Part shown: piece by piece, positions 33,036 to 42,088 of the stretch
How the letters are laid out: every line of letters begins with the position of its first letter
Position numbering within the stretch: position 1 is the stretch's first letter
Origin: Amycolatopsis suaedae
Lineage (GTDB): Bacteria; Actinomycetota; Actinomycetes; Mycobacteriales; Pseudonocardiaceae
NCBI RefSeq assembly: GCF_004214935.1
Contig: NZ_SFCC01000010.1
Location: 186,001-250,000, forward strand
Length of the DNA stretch: 64,000 nt
Direction of reading: 5' to 3'
The notes under the pieces: model-generated
The model's input: the letters and a program-made list of their open reading frames with translations, nothing else
What the model was told of the DNA's origin: nothing
Database searches by the model: none
Program-made: the position numbers and the translations under genes

Positions 33036-33472
33036 CGACCCAGACCAGCGGGGCGGTCAGGACGGAGAGCAGCCTGGCCGCCCACGGCCGCCCGTTGCGC
33101 CGGGCGATGTCCGGGCCGAACGTCGCCATGACGGTGACCAGCGCGGTGAGCGGGCGGATGTACAGCGTCGCCTCGGCGATGAGGCCGTCGTCGTCGAGCC
33201 GGAACACCGCCGTCTCCTCGATCGGACGGCCCTTGATCGTGCCGGTGTAGCCGACGGTCCTGGTGCGGTCGTCGCCGACGTCGAAGGTGAAGTGGAGGTC
33301 CCGCACGTGGGTCAGCGGCGACCTCGACCAGGCTCACGACCTGCCCCCGCCCGGTGAACGCGACCCGCTGGGTCAGCGGTGAGCGCAGGACGACGTCCTC
33401 GGCGAGGGCACCGCGGACCAGCTCCAGGTCCCCGGTCTCCCCGCCGCGGCAGTACCGCTGGGTCGCGCTCAT
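32989..33472 (-). pseudogene. NTF2/SnoaL-like protein broken by a frameshift
   Basis: Two frames together make one plausible protein. The first (start ATG 33472) reads MSATQRYCRGGETGDLELVR and RSPLTQRVAFTGRGQVVSLV. The second, from about 33318 downward, reads LTHVRDLHFTFDVGDDRTR, TIKGRPIEETAVFRLDDDG and on to the stop at 32989. A one-base insertion near 33312-33322 would explain the switch. The restored protein of about 160 residues looks like a small cone-shaped NTF2-fold domain. It begins inside the TetR gene end (4-bp overlap), so it was once a TetR operon partner. A sequencing error is equally possible. Confidence 0.6.
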
Positions 33473-34083
33473 GGCCTTCTCCCTTCGGTGAGCTGCCGCA
33501 GCCCGTGCCACAGCAGGTCGGTGAGCAACGCGACCACCTGGTCGCGTGGTACGTCGCGGTTGGCCCACCACCAGCCGGCGAGGGCGTTCAGGGTGCTGGT
33601 GGCGGCCACGGCGAACGCCTCGTCGACGCGCTCGCGGGGCAGGTCGGACGTGGTGTCGAGCGCGGGGAGCCAGGCGAACAGCGCCCGCGCGGCGGCCATC
33701 GCGCGGGCTCGGCCAGCGGCGTGCACCTCGGCGACGACCGGGTCGGCCGGTGTCTCGGCGAAGATCATCCGCCAGCCGCACTCGTGGGTTTCCGCCCACC
33801 GCAGTACCCGGTCGGCGGTCGTGGTGAGCAGCGCCCGTGACTCGGCCGGGACCGGGCGCCCCGCCCACGCCTCGATCAGTGCGTCCACTTCGGACTCCAG
33901 CAGCTGGGCGTAGAGATCGGCCTTGGTCCGGAAGTGGTCGTAGAGGACCGGGGTGGTGATCCCGGCCCGGGCGGCGACCGCGCGCATGCCCGCGGCGTCG
34001 TAGCCGGACTCGGCGAAGACCGCCGCGGCGGCGTCGAGGATGCGGGCCCGGCGCTCGGCGGGGCTCAGACGTTTACCTGACAT
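33469..34083 (-). CDS. TetR-family transcriptional regulator
   Basis: A 204-residue repressor. The N-terminal helix-turn-helix runs ARILDAAAAVFAESGYDAAG to GITTPVLYDHFRTKADLY (residues 13-62), followed by an unrelated all-helical ligand domain with AGWWWANRDVP near the end. Its ATG at 34083 lies within the first inverted repeat of the operator 34074-34122, so binding would block its own transcription or translation start. The transcript may be leaderless. Likely targets are itself, the broken NTF2-like gene and the divergent L-2-hydroxyglutarate oxidase gene. Confidence 0.88.
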   Translation of the reverse strand: MSGKRLSPAERRARILDAAAAVFAESGYDAAGMRAVAARAGITTPVLYDHFRTKADLYAQLLESEVDALIEAWAGRPVPAESRALLTTTADRVLRWAETHECGWRMIFAETPADPVVAEVHAAGRARAMAAARALFAWLPALDTTSDLPRERVDEAFAVAATSTLNALAGWWWANRDVPRDQVVALLTDLLWHGLRQLTEGRRP

Positions 34084-34122
34084 TTGTCAGGTAGCGTACC
34101 TGACAGCCGTTAGGTTGTCAGG
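34074..34122. promoter_or_regulatory. TetR operator array with four TGTCAGG half sites
   Basis: TACCTGACA (34074-34082), TT, TGTCAGGTA (34085-34093), GCG, TACCTGACA (34097-34105), then TGTCAGG (34116-34122). The first three units make two overlapping perfect 9-bp-arm palindromes with spacers of 2 and 3 bp. The array covers the TetR start codon and faces the divergent oxidase gene, whose start is 45 bp away. Confidence 0.8.
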
Positions 34123-34166
34123 GGTGCTGTCCGGCAGGGACGAGCGGGCCCGTACGCTGGGCTGCC

Positions 34167-35366
34167 GTGGGTATGCGCAGCAGGAGCACGGTCGTCATCG
34201 GCGGCGGGATCATCGGGCTGTCGGTCGCGTGGGAACTGACCCGGCGCGGTCACGGCGTGACCGTCCTGGAGAAGGAGACGGACTGGGCCGCGCACCAGAC
34301 CGGCCACAACTCCAACGTCGTGCACGCCGGCCTCTACTACAAGCCGGGTTCGTTCAAGGCCAGGATGTCCGTGGCGGGCAACCAGTCCATCGTGGAGTTC
34401 GCCAAGGACAACGGCGTGCCGGTCGAGGTCTGCGGGAAGCTGGTCGTCGCCACCTCCGAGGCGGAACTGCCCGCGCTCGGCGTGCTCGCCGAACGCGCCG
34501 AGGCCAACGGCGTACCTGCCAAGCTGATCGGCGCCGACGAGGCACGGGAGTACGAGCCCGAGGTCGCCTGCGTGCGGGCACTGCGGGTGGAGTCCACCGG
34601 CATCATCGACTTCCCCGCCGTCTGCCGCGCGCTGGTGCGGCTGCTGGAGGAGGCGGGGGCCGACCTGCGCCTCGGTACCCCGGCGCGGGGCATCCGCGCG
34701 GGTGCGCTCGGCGGCGTCGAGGTCGCCACCGGCAGCGAGGTGCTGCGAGCGGACAGCCTGGTCAACTGCGCCGGGCTGCAGTCGGACCGGGTGGCGCGGC
34801 TGGCCGGGCTGACCCCGAGGGCGCGGATCGTGCCGTTCCGCGGCGAGTACTACGAACTGCGTCCCGACCGGCGGCACCTGGTCCGCGGCCTGATCTACCC
34901 GGTGCCCGACCCGTCGCTGCCGTTCCTCGGCGTGCACCTGACCCGGATGCTGGACGGCAGCGTCCACGCCGGCCCGAACGCGGTGCTGGCGTTGCGCCGT
35001 GAGGGGTACCGGTGGTCGGACATCTCGGTCGGCGACCTCGCCGAGGTGGCCCGGTTCGGCGGCGCGTGGCGGCTGGCCCGCAAGTACGCCTACCCGATCG
35101 GTCTCGACGAGGTGCGGCGGTCGTTCTCCAAGCGGCGCTTCGCCGCGAGCCTGGCCAAGCTGGTGCCCGCCGTCGGTCCCGACGACATCGTCCGGCACGG
35201 CTCCGGCGTGCGCGCTCAGGCGCTGCTGCCGGACGGCTCGATGGTGGACGACTTCCTGATCGAGTCCGCCCCCAACCAGGTCCACGTGCTCAACGCCCCC
35301 TCACCGGCCGCGACCAGCGCGCTGGAGATCGCCAAGTATGTGGCGACGGAGGTCGAGGCCTCCTAA
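34167..35366 (+). CDS. lhgO: L-2-hydroxyglutarate oxidase
   Basis: A 399-residue FAD enzyme of the DAO family. The dinucleotide motif STVVIGGGIIGLSVAWEL lies at 7-24, the LhgO-type TGHNSNVVHAGLYYKPGS at 46-63, then SLVNCAGLQSDRVARL, VPFRGEYYEL and the C-terminal FLIESAPNQVHVLNAPSPAA. The match along the whole length is strong. The enzyme oxidises L-2-hydroxyglutarate to 2-oxoglutarate, passing electrons to the quinone pool or oxygen. GTG at 34167 or ATG at 34173 is the start. The TetR operator upstream suggests induction by its substrate or a related acid, which is inference. Confidence 0.9.
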   Translation: MGMRSRSTVVIGGGIIGLSVAWELTRRGHGVTVLEKETDWAAHQTGHNSNVVHAGLYYKPGSFKARMSVAGNQSIVEFAKDNGVPVEVCGKLVVATSEAELPALGVLAERAEANGVPAKLIGADEAREYEPEVACVRALRVESTGIIDFPAVCRALVRLLEEAGADLRLGTPARGIRAGALGGVEVATGSEVLRADSLVNCAGLQSDRVARLAGLTPRARIVPFRGEYYELRPDRRHLVRGLIYPVPDPSLPFLGVHLTRMLDGSVHAGPNAVLALRREGYRWSDISVGDLAEVARFGGAWRLARKYAYPIGLDEVRRSFSKRRFAASLAKLVPAVGPDDIVRHGSGVRAQALLPDGSMVDDFLIESAPNQVHVLNAPSPAATSALEIAKYVATEVEAS

Positions 35367-36331
35367 AAGGGCGGGAGCCTGGGGGTCATCGCGGTGGCAG
35401 CCGCCTTGGCCCGCTCGCACGCCTTCGAGTGGTCGGTCTTGTGGCCGCTGAGCACCACGACGCCACCCTTCGGGTTCGCCGGCAGGATCACGTAGCAGCT
35501 GTCCGGGTGCTCGTTCATGTGGTAGACGCTCCACTTGCGACCGGCCACGTCGAGCTGCTCGTCCGGCTGCTCCTGGTACGGCGCGAGCTTCGCTTCCTTC
35601 GTCGACACCTTGACGTACACCGACTGGATGTCGGGGTTCGCCGAGTCCCACTCACAGCCGGGTTCGCCCTTGATGGACCCGCGATCGGTGCCCGTCCTGC
35701 GCCCCTGCGCCTGCACGCCGAGCTGGTCGGTCTCCTGCGGGCTGAGCAGGTCGCACGGCTCCGCGACCGCCGTCAGCGGGTGTGGCGGCCGGTGTGTCGA
35801 CGGCGCGGGCGCGCCGCCGGGCAGATGGGAGGCGACGAAGGGCGCGGCCTCGTCGGCCTTCTGGCACGCCTTCGTCTCCTCGCTGAAGTTGGAGCTGCCG
35901 ATCTCGACGAACGACGTCTCGGACAGCTTGATGGCGTAGCTGCAGACCCCGCCGCCGGTGAGCGGGTCGGCGTGCTTCTCCCAGGTCAGCCCGCCGAACT
36001 GCACGTGCCCGATCGGCCCCTTGCCGCCGTAGTACGCCTCCATCGGCAGGTCCAGCGCCGCGGCGGTCGAGAACGACGCGTCGGTGGCGCTGTCCTCGTG
36101 CGCTTCCCAGTAGCAGCTGGGCGGAACCTGGCGTTCGATGTCACCGGGTCGCAGCTGGCCGGGGTGGACCAGTTCGAGGAACGCGGCCTGGTCGGCGGTC
36201 AGCAACGCGCACGGATCCGACACCGGCACCGGGCCCGCACCCGGCCGCGCACTGCCCGCGACCGTGCTGGTGCACCCGGCGAGTACGGCGACCGCCAGGG
36301 CAACCACACAACGCGCCACGCCCCCTGCCAC
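35363..36331 (-). CDS. Double-domain DUF3558 lipoprotein, copy 1
   Basis: A 322-residue lipoprotein. The signal VVALAVAVLAGCTSTVAGSA has the lipobox LAGC. Two DUF3558 units follow in tandem: the first around DPCALLTADQAAFLEL and VPPSCYWEA (residues 40-155), the second around EPCDLLSPQETDQLGV and GEPGCEWDS (190-315). This is the most diverged of the four-gene array. The start codon is GTG. The stop overlaps that of the convergent lhgO by 4 bp, and the next copy ends 25 bp upstream. Exposed on the outer membrane leaflet; role unknown. Confidence 0.85.
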   Translation of the reverse strand: MAGGVARCVVALAVAVLAGCTSTVAGSARPGAGPVPVSDPCALLTADQAAFLELVHPGQLRPGDIERQVPPSCYWEAHEDSATDASFSTAAALDLPMEAYYGGKGPIGHVQFGGLTWEKHADPLTGGGVCSYAIKLSETSFVEIGSSNFSEETKACQKADEAAPFVASHLPGGAPAPSTHRPPHPLTAVAEPCDLLSPQETDQLGVQAQGRRTGTDRGSIKGEPGCEWDSANPDIQSVYVKVSTKEAKLAPYQEQPDEQLDVAGRKWSVYHMNEHPDSCYVILPANPKGGVVVLSGHKTDHSKACERAKAAATAMTPRLPPF

Positions 36332-36355
36332 GCCGACACGGTAACAACCCGCAGG

Positions 36356-37333
36356 TCAGGCTGGCGGCAGTTTCGCCGTAATGAACGGCAGCGCCTTGAG
36401 CACCTGGTCGCAGGCCTTGGCGTGGTCGGCCCGGTTCCCTCCGGTGACCTTGACGCCCGAATCCGGCCCGAACCCCAGCACAGCGGCGCACGAGTCCGGG
36501 TCGTCGTTCGGGGTGCGATACAGGTCCCACGTCCGTCCACCAGCCTGGATCTGCTCATCGGGCTTTCCGCCGTCCCCGAGCTCCGCGGCTGAATTCTTGG
36601 TCGACAACTTCAGGTAGATCGGATGGAGCGCCGAATCGGTGGACTCCCACTGACAACCGGGCTCGCCACCGATGGCGTCGCGACCGTCACCGGTCTTCGC
36701 GCCCTGCGGATTGATCTGAAGCTGATCCGACTCCTCGGGCGTGATCAAGTCACATGGCTCCACGGTGGCCAGCGGGGCGACCGGCTTCTGTGGCACCGGC
36801 GAAGCGGGCGCCCCACCCGGCAGATGCGATGCCACGAGCGGCGCCGCCCGCTTCGCCAGATCGCAGGCCTTGCTCTTGTCCCCGAAGTTGGTCGTGGTGA
36901 CCTCGACGAACGACTGCTCCGACAACACGACCGCGTAGTTGCAGAAACCATCGCCGAACGCGCTCGGATAACGGTTCCACGTCAGACCGCCCAACTGCAC
37001 CTGCTCAATGTGAGCCGCACCCGCGTGGTAGGTCGCCGCCGACATGCTCAGCGACGCGACGATGTCCACACCGGACCGGTCGTCGTTCGCTTCGGCGGGC
37101 GAGAAGCGACAGCTCGGCGGGAGCCGGCGGTCCTCCTTGCCGGGCGTCAGCCTGCCCTGCGGCTGCAGTTCCAGAAACGTCGCCTGCTCCGGCGTCAGCA
37201 ACGCACACGGATCCAGCACCGGCGCCGCCGGAGCCGCACCCGGCCGCGCACTACCCGCAACCGTGCTCGTACAACCCGCCAGCACCAACGCCGCCGCCAC
37301 GGCGGTCACCGTACGTGTCCATCCCCCTACCAT
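36356..37333 (-). CDS. Double-domain DUF3558 lipoprotein, copy 2
   Basis: A 325-residue paralogue. Signal MVGGWTRTVTAVAAALVLAG precedes the lipobox cysteine. Units start at DPCALLTPEQATFLELQP and EPCDLITPEESDQLQI. Its N-terminal 200-odd bases (37119-37333) are almost identical in DNA to those of copy 3 (38131-38345), including the 25-bp spacer, while the second domains differ clearly. That mosaic suggests gene conversion or recent duplication with selection for diverging distal domains. Confidence 0.87.
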   Translation of the reverse strand: MVGGWTRTVTAVAAALVLAGCTSTVAGSARPGAAPAAPVLDPCALLTPEQATFLELQPQGRLTPGKEDRRLPPSCRFSPAEANDDRSGVDIVASLSMSAATYHAGAAHIEQVQLGGLTWNRYPSAFGDGFCNYAVVLSEQSFVEVTTTNFGDKSKACDLAKRAAPLVASHLPGGAPASPVPQKPVAPLATVEPCDLITPEESDQLQINPQGAKTGDGRDAIGGEPGCQWESTDSALHPIYLKLSTKNSAAELGDGGKPDEQIQAGGRTWDLYRTPNDDPDSCAAVLGFGPDSGVKVTGGNRADHAKACDQVLKALPFITAKLPPA

Positions 37334-37358
37334 GCCGCCACGGTAACAGGGCCAGGCC

Positions 37359-38345
37359 TTACGCCGGCGGCAGTTTGGCGGTGATCACCGGCAACGCCTT
37401 CAGGACCTGATCGCATACCTTGCCTGGCTCACGCCGATGGCCACCCGTGACCATGACAGCGGACTTCTCGCCGAACGCGAGAACCGCGGCGCAGTTCATC
37501 TTGGAGTCCTGCGGCGTACGGTGAAGCCCCCAGCCCCGGCCGTTGACCTGTACTTGTTCGTCCGCTTTCTCGCCCTGGGCCACCTGATCGGCAGACCTGT
37601 CGAGCGCCAGGGCGACGTAGAGCGGCTGCCGGTCCGGCGACAACGATGGCCATTCGCAGCCAGGATCACCGTCGATGTTGCCCCGTCCGGTGCCGGTCTT
37701 CTGACCTTGCGGCTGCACCTCCAAGGGTCCCATCTGGTCGGCGGTGATCAGGTCGCACGGCTCCATCGACGCCAACGGACTCACGGGCTCGGCCGGTTTC
37801 CGCGGCATGGGCGGAGCCGGCGCACCACCGGGCAGATGTGCCGCCACGAACGGCACCGCCCGCTTCGCCAGATCGCACGCCTTGCTCTTGTCCCCGAAGT
37901 TGGTCGTCGTGACCTCGACGAACGACTGCTCCGACAACACGACCGCGTAGTTGCAGAAACCATCGCCGAACGCATTGGGATAACGCCGCCACGTCAGACC
38001 ACCAAGCTGCAGCTCCTCGATGGGCGCGGCACCAGCATGGAAGGTCGCCAACGACATGCTCAGCGACGCGACGATGTCCACACCGGACGGATCGTCGCTG
38101 TCTTCGCCGGGCGAGAAGCGGCAACTCGGCGGGAGCCGACGGTCCTCCTTGCCGGGCGTCAGCCTGCCCTGCGGCTGCAGTTCCAGAAACGTCGCCTGCT
38201 CCGGCGTCAGCAACGCACACGGATCCAGCACCGGCGCCGCCGGAGCCGCACCCGGCCGCGCACTACCGGCAACAGTGTTCGCGCACCCCGCCAGCACCAG
38301 CACCGCCGCCACGGCGGTCACCGTACGTGTCCATCCCCCTACCAT
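37359..38345 (-). CDS. Double-domain DUF3558 lipoprotein, copy 3
   Basis: A 328-residue paralogue with signal MVGGWTRTVTAVAAVLVLAG and lipobox cysteine. The first unit is DPCALLTPEQATFLELQP; the second begins EPCDLITADQMGPLEV and includes DPGCEWPS. It lies 25 bp from its neighbours on each side, consistent with one transcript running from the copy at 39336 to 35363. The second unit is the most divergent among the array, which may mean different ligands. Confidence 0.87.
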   Translation of the reverse strand: MVGGWTRTVTAVAAVLVLAGCANTVAGSARPGAAPAAPVLDPCALLTPEQATFLELQPQGRLTPGKEDRRLPPSCRFSPGEDSDDPSGVDIVASLSMSLATFHAGAAPIEELQLGGLTWRRYPNAFGDGFCNYAVVLSEQSFVEVTTTNFGDKSKACDLAKRAVPFVAAHLPGGAPAPPMPRKPAEPVSPLASMEPCDLITADQMGPLEVQPQGQKTGTGRGNIDGDPGCEWPSLSPDRQPLYVALALDRSADQVAQGEKADEQVQVNGRGWGLHRTPQDSKMNCAAVLAFGEKSAVMVTGGHRREPGKVCDQVLKALPVITAKLPPA

Positions 38346-38370
38346 GCCGCCACGGTAACAGGGCCAGGCC

Positions 38371-39336
38371 TCACGCCTGCGGCAGTTTGGCCGTGATCAC
38401 CGGCAACGCCTTGACCAGCCGCTCGCACGCCTTCGCCGGATCGGCCTTGTTGCCGTCGGTGATCTTGACGCCTGCCTCCTCGCTGAACGGCAGAACTGCC
38501 GCACAGCTGTCCTCGTCGTCCATCGGCGTCCGGTACAGGCCCCACTTGCGGCCACCGGCGTCGACCTGCTCGTCGGGCTCCTCGTCGAACGCCAGCTTCT
38601 TGGCCGACTTCGTCGGCGACACGATGACGAAGACCAGGTGCAGGTTCGGGTCGGTGGACTCCCACTCGCAGCCCGGGTCGCTGTCGGTGCTCGACCGGCC
38701 CTTGCCGGTCTTGCGTCCCTGCGCCTTCACCTGGAGCGTGTCGGCTTCCTCCGGGGTGATCAGGTCACACGGCTCGACCGACGCCAGCGGGCTGGCCGGC
38801 TTCTGCTCGATCGGTGGCGGCGGGGCGCCGCCGGGCAGGTGCGACGCCACGAACGGCCCGGCCCGGTCCGCCTGCTCGCACGCCTTCTTCCCGTCGCTGG
38901 CGTTGAGCACGCTGATCTCGACGAACGAACGCTCCGACAACGCGGTGCCGTAGTTGCAGAAGCCGTCGCCGAACGTGCTCGGGTACTTGCTCCACTTCAG
39001 CCCGCCGAACTGGACCTCGCCGACCGGCTGCTGCCCGTCGTGGTACGAGGCGAGCGGGATGTCGAGCGACGCGGCCACGGTCACCGCGTCCCACTCGCTG
39101 TCCTCGGCCGGGCCCCAGCGGCAGGACGGCGGCACCAGCCGCTCCGTGTCACCGGGGGTGAGCACGCCCGTCGGCTCCAGCCCCAGGGCTGTCGCCTGCT
39201 CCGGGGTGAGCATCGCGCACGGATCCAGCACCTGCTGCGCGGGCGGTTCCGCGCCCGGCTGCGCGCTGCCCGCCACCGTCGTGGTGCATCCCCCGACGGC
39301 CAGCACCGCCCCGAGCACCAGGTACCGGATCTTCAT
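38371..39336 (-). CDS. Double-domain DUF3558 lipoprotein, copy 4
   Basis: A 321-residue paralogue at the upstream end of the array. The ATG at 39336 (MKIRYLVLGAVLAVGGCTTT, lipobox VGGC) follows GAGGGGAGCGAC, a good ribosome site, and sits 10 bp after the serS stop. The frame is open further upstream but only through serS. Units begin DPCAMLTPEQATALGLEP and EPCDLITPEEADTLQV. Transcription may start at serS or before it and pass through all four copies. Confidence 0.87.
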   Translation of the reverse strand: MKIRYLVLGAVLAVGGCTTTVAGSAQPGAEPPAQQVLDPCAMLTPEQATALGLEPTGVLTPGDTERLVPPSCRWGPAEDSEWDAVTVAASLDIPLASYHDGQQPVGEVQFGGLKWSKYPSTFGDGFCNYGTALSERSFVEISVLNASDGKKACEQADRAGPFVASHLPGGAPPPPIEQKPASPLASVEPCDLITPEEADTLQVKAQGRKTGKGRSSTDSDPGCEWESTDPNLHLVFVIVSPTKSAKKLAFDEEPDEQVDAGGRKWGLYRTPMDDEDSCAAVLPFSEEAGVKITDGNKADPAKACERLVKALPVITAKLPQA

Positions 39337-39346
39337 GTCGCTCCCC

Positions 39347-40612
39347 TCAGCGAACCGGCGCGAGCACCTCGCGGCCACCGAGGTACGGACGCAGCGCCTC
39401 CGGCACCCGGACCGAGCCGTCGGCCAGCTGGTGATTCTCCAGGATCGCCACGATCCACCGGGTGGTGGCGAGCGTCCCGTTCAGCGTGGCCGCCACCTGC
39501 GGACGGCCGTTCTCGTCGCGGTAGCGGACGCTCAGCCTGCGTGCCTGGAACGTCGTGCAGTTCGACGTCGAGGTCAGCTCGCGGTAGGCCTGCTGCGTCG
39601 GAACCCACGCCTCGCAGTCGAACTTGCGGGCCGCCGACGTACCGAGGTCACCACCGGCGGTGTCGATCACCCGGTACGGCACCTCGATCTTGGCGAGCAT
39701 CCGCTCCTCCCACTCCAGCAGGCGGGCGTGCTCGGCCTCGGCGTCCTCCGGCCGGCAGTAGGTGAACATCTCGACCTTGTCGAACTGGTGCACCCGGATG
39801 ATGCCGCGGGTGTCCTTGCCGTACGACCCGGCCTCGCGGCGGAAGCAGGACGACCAGCCCGCGTAGCGCTTCGGCCCGGCCGACAGGTCCAGGATCTCGT
39901 CCGCATGGTACCCGGCCAGCGACACCTCCGACGTCCCGACCAGGTACAGGTCGTCGTCACGCAGCCGGTAGACCTCCGACGAGTGCGCGCCGAGGAACCC
40001 GGTGCCCGCCATGATCTCCGGCCGCACCAGTACCGGCGTGACCATCAGCGTGAACCCGGTCTCGGCGGCCTGCGCCGCCGCCATGTTCAGCAGCGCGAGC
40101 TGCAGCTGGGCGCCGACGCCGGTCAGGAAGTAGAACCGCGAGCCGGACACCTTGGCGCCGCGCTCCATGTCCAGGGCACCGAGCCCGTCACACAGCTCGA
40201 CGTGGTCGCGCGGCTCGAAGTCGAACTCCCTCGGCGTGCCGACGTGCTTGAGCACGACGTAGTCGTCCTCACCACCGGCGGGCGCGTCCGGGTGCACGAT
40301 GTTGGGCACCAGCCGGTGCAGCTCCTCGAACTCCTCCGACGCCTGCGCCTGCTCGGCCTCGGCCGACTTGACCTGGGCCGCCAGCTCCTTGCCCCTGGAC
40401 AGCAGCGCGTCCCGCTCCTCGCCGGACGCCTTGCCGATCTGCTTGCCGAGCTGCTTCTGCTCGGCCCGCAGGTTGTCGGCACTGGCGATCGCGGACCGCC
40501 GGCGGGCGTCGAGGTCGAGCAGCTTGTCGACAACGCCCTCGTCCTCGCCACGGGTGCGCTGCGAGGCGCGCACGGCGTCAGGGTCTTCGCGCAGGGTCCT
40601 GGGGTCAATCAC
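39347..40612 (-). CDS. serS: Seryl-tRNA synthetase
   Basis: A 421-residue class II synthetase. The N-terminal coiled-coil arm (residues 1-110, [20 protein letters not shown]) binds the tRNA long variable arm. Motif 2 is [20 protein letters not shown] and motif 3 [18 protein letters not shown]; the serine-site region [17 protein letters not shown] is present. Length and residues are standard. It charges tRNA-Ser and tRNA-Sec with serine. No T-box leader is visible in the 25 bp between it and the dehalogenase gene. It is immediately followed by the DUF3558 array. Confidence 0.97.
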   Translation of the reverse strand: MIDPRTLREDPDAVRASQRTRGEDEGVVDKLLDLDARRRSAIASADNLRAEQKQLGKQIGKASGEERDALLSRGKELAAQVKSAEAEQAQASEEFEELHRLVPNIVHPDAPAGGEDDYVVLKHVGTPREFDFEPRDHVELCDGLGALDMERGAKVSGSRFYFLTGVGAQLQLALLNMAAAQAAETGFTLMVTPVLVRPEIMAGTGFLGAHSSEVYRLRDDDLYLVGTSEVSLAGYHADEILDLSAGPKRYAGWSSCFRREAGSYGKDTRGIIRVHQFDKVEMFTYCRPEDAEAEHARLLEWEERMLAKIEVPYRVIDTAGGDLGTSAARKFDCEAWVPTQQAYRELTSTSNCTTFQARRLSVRYRDENGRPQVAATLNGTLATTRWIVAILENHQLADGSVRVPEALRPYLGGREVLAPVR

Positions 40613-40637
40613 GAAAGCAGAGCGTAGTAGCCATGCA

Positions 40638-41552
40638 CTAGAGCCCGCGCACGAAGTCCGAGATCACCTCGCCCAGCCGCTCGCCCGCGTCCTCCTGCAG
40701 GAAGTGCCCGGCATCGGTGATCACCGGGTGTTTCCGTCCCTGCGCACCGCGCCACCCCTGGATCTGCGGCGCGAAGTGCGAGATGACCGCGTCCTTGTCG
40801 GAGAACGCGGTGAGCATCGGCAGGTCCAAGGTGGACAGTGTCTTCTCGGCCAGCCGGTTCGCAGGCACCGCCGGGTCGGCGGGGTCGGTCGGGACCAGGG
40901 TCGGCATGGCCCTCGGCCCGGCCTTGTACATCTCGTTCGGGAACGGCGCGTCGTAGGCGGCCCGGACCTCCTCGGACAGCCGGGTCACGCAGCCGGACTG
41001 GACGCACCGGCCGACGTCGAGGATCTGGGCGTCGACCACCATGTCGCGGAACGCCCACCACTGCTTGGGCATCTCCTGCTCGCCGGTGGGCAGGCCGGTG
41101 TTGGCGGCGACCACGCCGGCGAACCGCAGCGGGTGCTCGGCCACCAGGCGCAGCCCGATCAGCCCGCCCCAGTCCTGGCCGACAACGATGACATCGCGCA
41201 GGTCGAGCGCGTCGAACGCGAACGCCCGCATCCACTCGACGTGCTGGGCGTAGCTGTGGTCGGCGATGTCGGCGGGCTTGTCCGAACGGCCGAAGCCGAC
41301 CAGGTCGGGCGCGATGGCCCGCAGGCCGGCGTCGGCCAGCACGGGGAGAACTCTCCGGTAGAGGTACGACCAACTCGGCTCGCCGTGCAGCAGGAGCACG
41401 GCGGGGCCGTCAGGTGGCCCGGCCTCGACGTAGGCAACCCGCACGACGCCGGCGGTGGCGCAGTCGATGTCGGCGTAGCGGGGCGCGAAGTCGAAGTCGG
41501 GCAGGTCGGCGAACCGGTCTTCGGGAGTCCTCAGCAGTCGCACGTACCCCAC
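40638..41552 (-). CDS. Haloalkane dehalogenase-type alpha/beta hydrolase
   Basis: A 304-residue enzyme. The oxyanion/halide motif [11 protein letters not shown] lies at 56-66, the nucleophile aspartate 127 and halide-stabilising tryptophan in [12 protein letters not shown], and the catalytic histidine in [13 protein letters not shown] near 286. That set (Asp nucleophile followed by Trp) separates haloalkane dehalogenases from serine hydrolases and fits the DhlA/DhmA-like branch, which cleaves carbon-halogen bonds to alcohols. Epoxide hydrolases share the Asp but usually lack the HGEPSW glutamate. It lies 25 bp upstream of serS on the same strand. The natural substrate is unknown. Confidence 0.85.
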   Translation of the reverse strand: MGYVRLLRTPEDRFADLPDFDFAPRYADIDCATAGVVRVAYVEAGPPDGPAVLLLHGEPSWSYLYRRVLPVLADAGLRAIAPDLVGFGRSDKPADIADHSYAQHVEWMRAFAFDALDLRDVIVVGQDWGGLIGLRLVAEHPLRFAGVVAANTGLPTGEQEMPKQWWAFRDMVVDAQILDVGRCVQSGCVTRLSEEVRAAYDAPFPNEMYKAGPRAMPTLVPTDPADPAVPANRLAEKTLSTLDLPMLTAFSDKDAVISHFAPQIQGWRGAQGRKHPVITDAGHFLQEDAGERLGEVISDFVRGL

Positions 41553-41595
41553 CGTAGTGAAAAACCGACCAAGCTGTCAGTAATTCACACGGCAC

Positions 41596-42048
41596 TTACG
41601 AGATGCCGACGGCCACCACGAGACCGAGCGCCAGGTGAGCGGACGCGACGACGATGCTGGCCGGGGCGAACTTCTCGCTCTCGATCGTGGAGCCGACGTC
41701 GATCCGGGTGGCCCATTCGAGCAGCCGGACGGCCAGCACCTGGACGATGATGCCGAGCAGGCCGTAGACCAGCGACGTGATCAGGCCCTCGGTCAGGTCG
41801 CTCGCCGAGTTGAAGATCGCGACGACCACGATGAACGCCATCGACAGCAGCCCGGACGCGGTGACGATCACGGCGTTCGGCAGCCCGCGGCGCACCAGGT
41901 CGGACAGCTTGCCCGGGGTGGTCCAGTCGATGGCGTAGAAGCCGATCAGCATCAGCAGCAGGCCGACGACGCCGTACAGCAGGATCGCGCCGATCCCGCG
42001 GACGAGGTCGGAGCCGAAGTTGTCGGCCAGCGCAAGGGTCGTCGTCAC
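41596..42048 (-). CDS. DUF350 membrane protein (YjfL-like)
   Basis: A 150-residue protein with four hydrophobic helices: LVRGIGAILLYGVVGLLLML, the AVIVTASGLLSMAFIVVVAI region, LITSLVYGLLGIIVQVLAVR and SIVVASAHLALGLVVAVGIS. This is the DUF350 architecture. GTG at 42048 is used because CTGGGAG lies 5-6 nt upstream; the frame beyond it has no ribosome site. It ends a three-gene run with a glutathionylspermidine-synthase-like gene and a DUF1190-like gene, the same combination as yjfL, yjfC and yjfM of E. coli. Function remains undefined there too. Confidence 0.82.
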   Translation of the reverse strand: MTTTLALADNFGSDLVRGIGAILLYGVVGLLLMLIGFYAIDWTTPGKLSDLVRRGLPNAVIVTASGLLSMAFIVVVAIFNSASDLTEGLITSLVYGLLGIIVQVLAVRLLEWATRIDVGSTIESEKFAPASIVVASAHLALGLVVAVGIS

Positions 42049-42088
42049 TGGAACTCCCAGGTAGATGTGTGTGTCGGTGAGCCTTTTA

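Noticed and set aside
40613-40637. T-box leader for serS
   Set aside because: Only 25 bp separate it from the preceding gene; there is no room for a T-box and no specifier loop or NGGN sequence.
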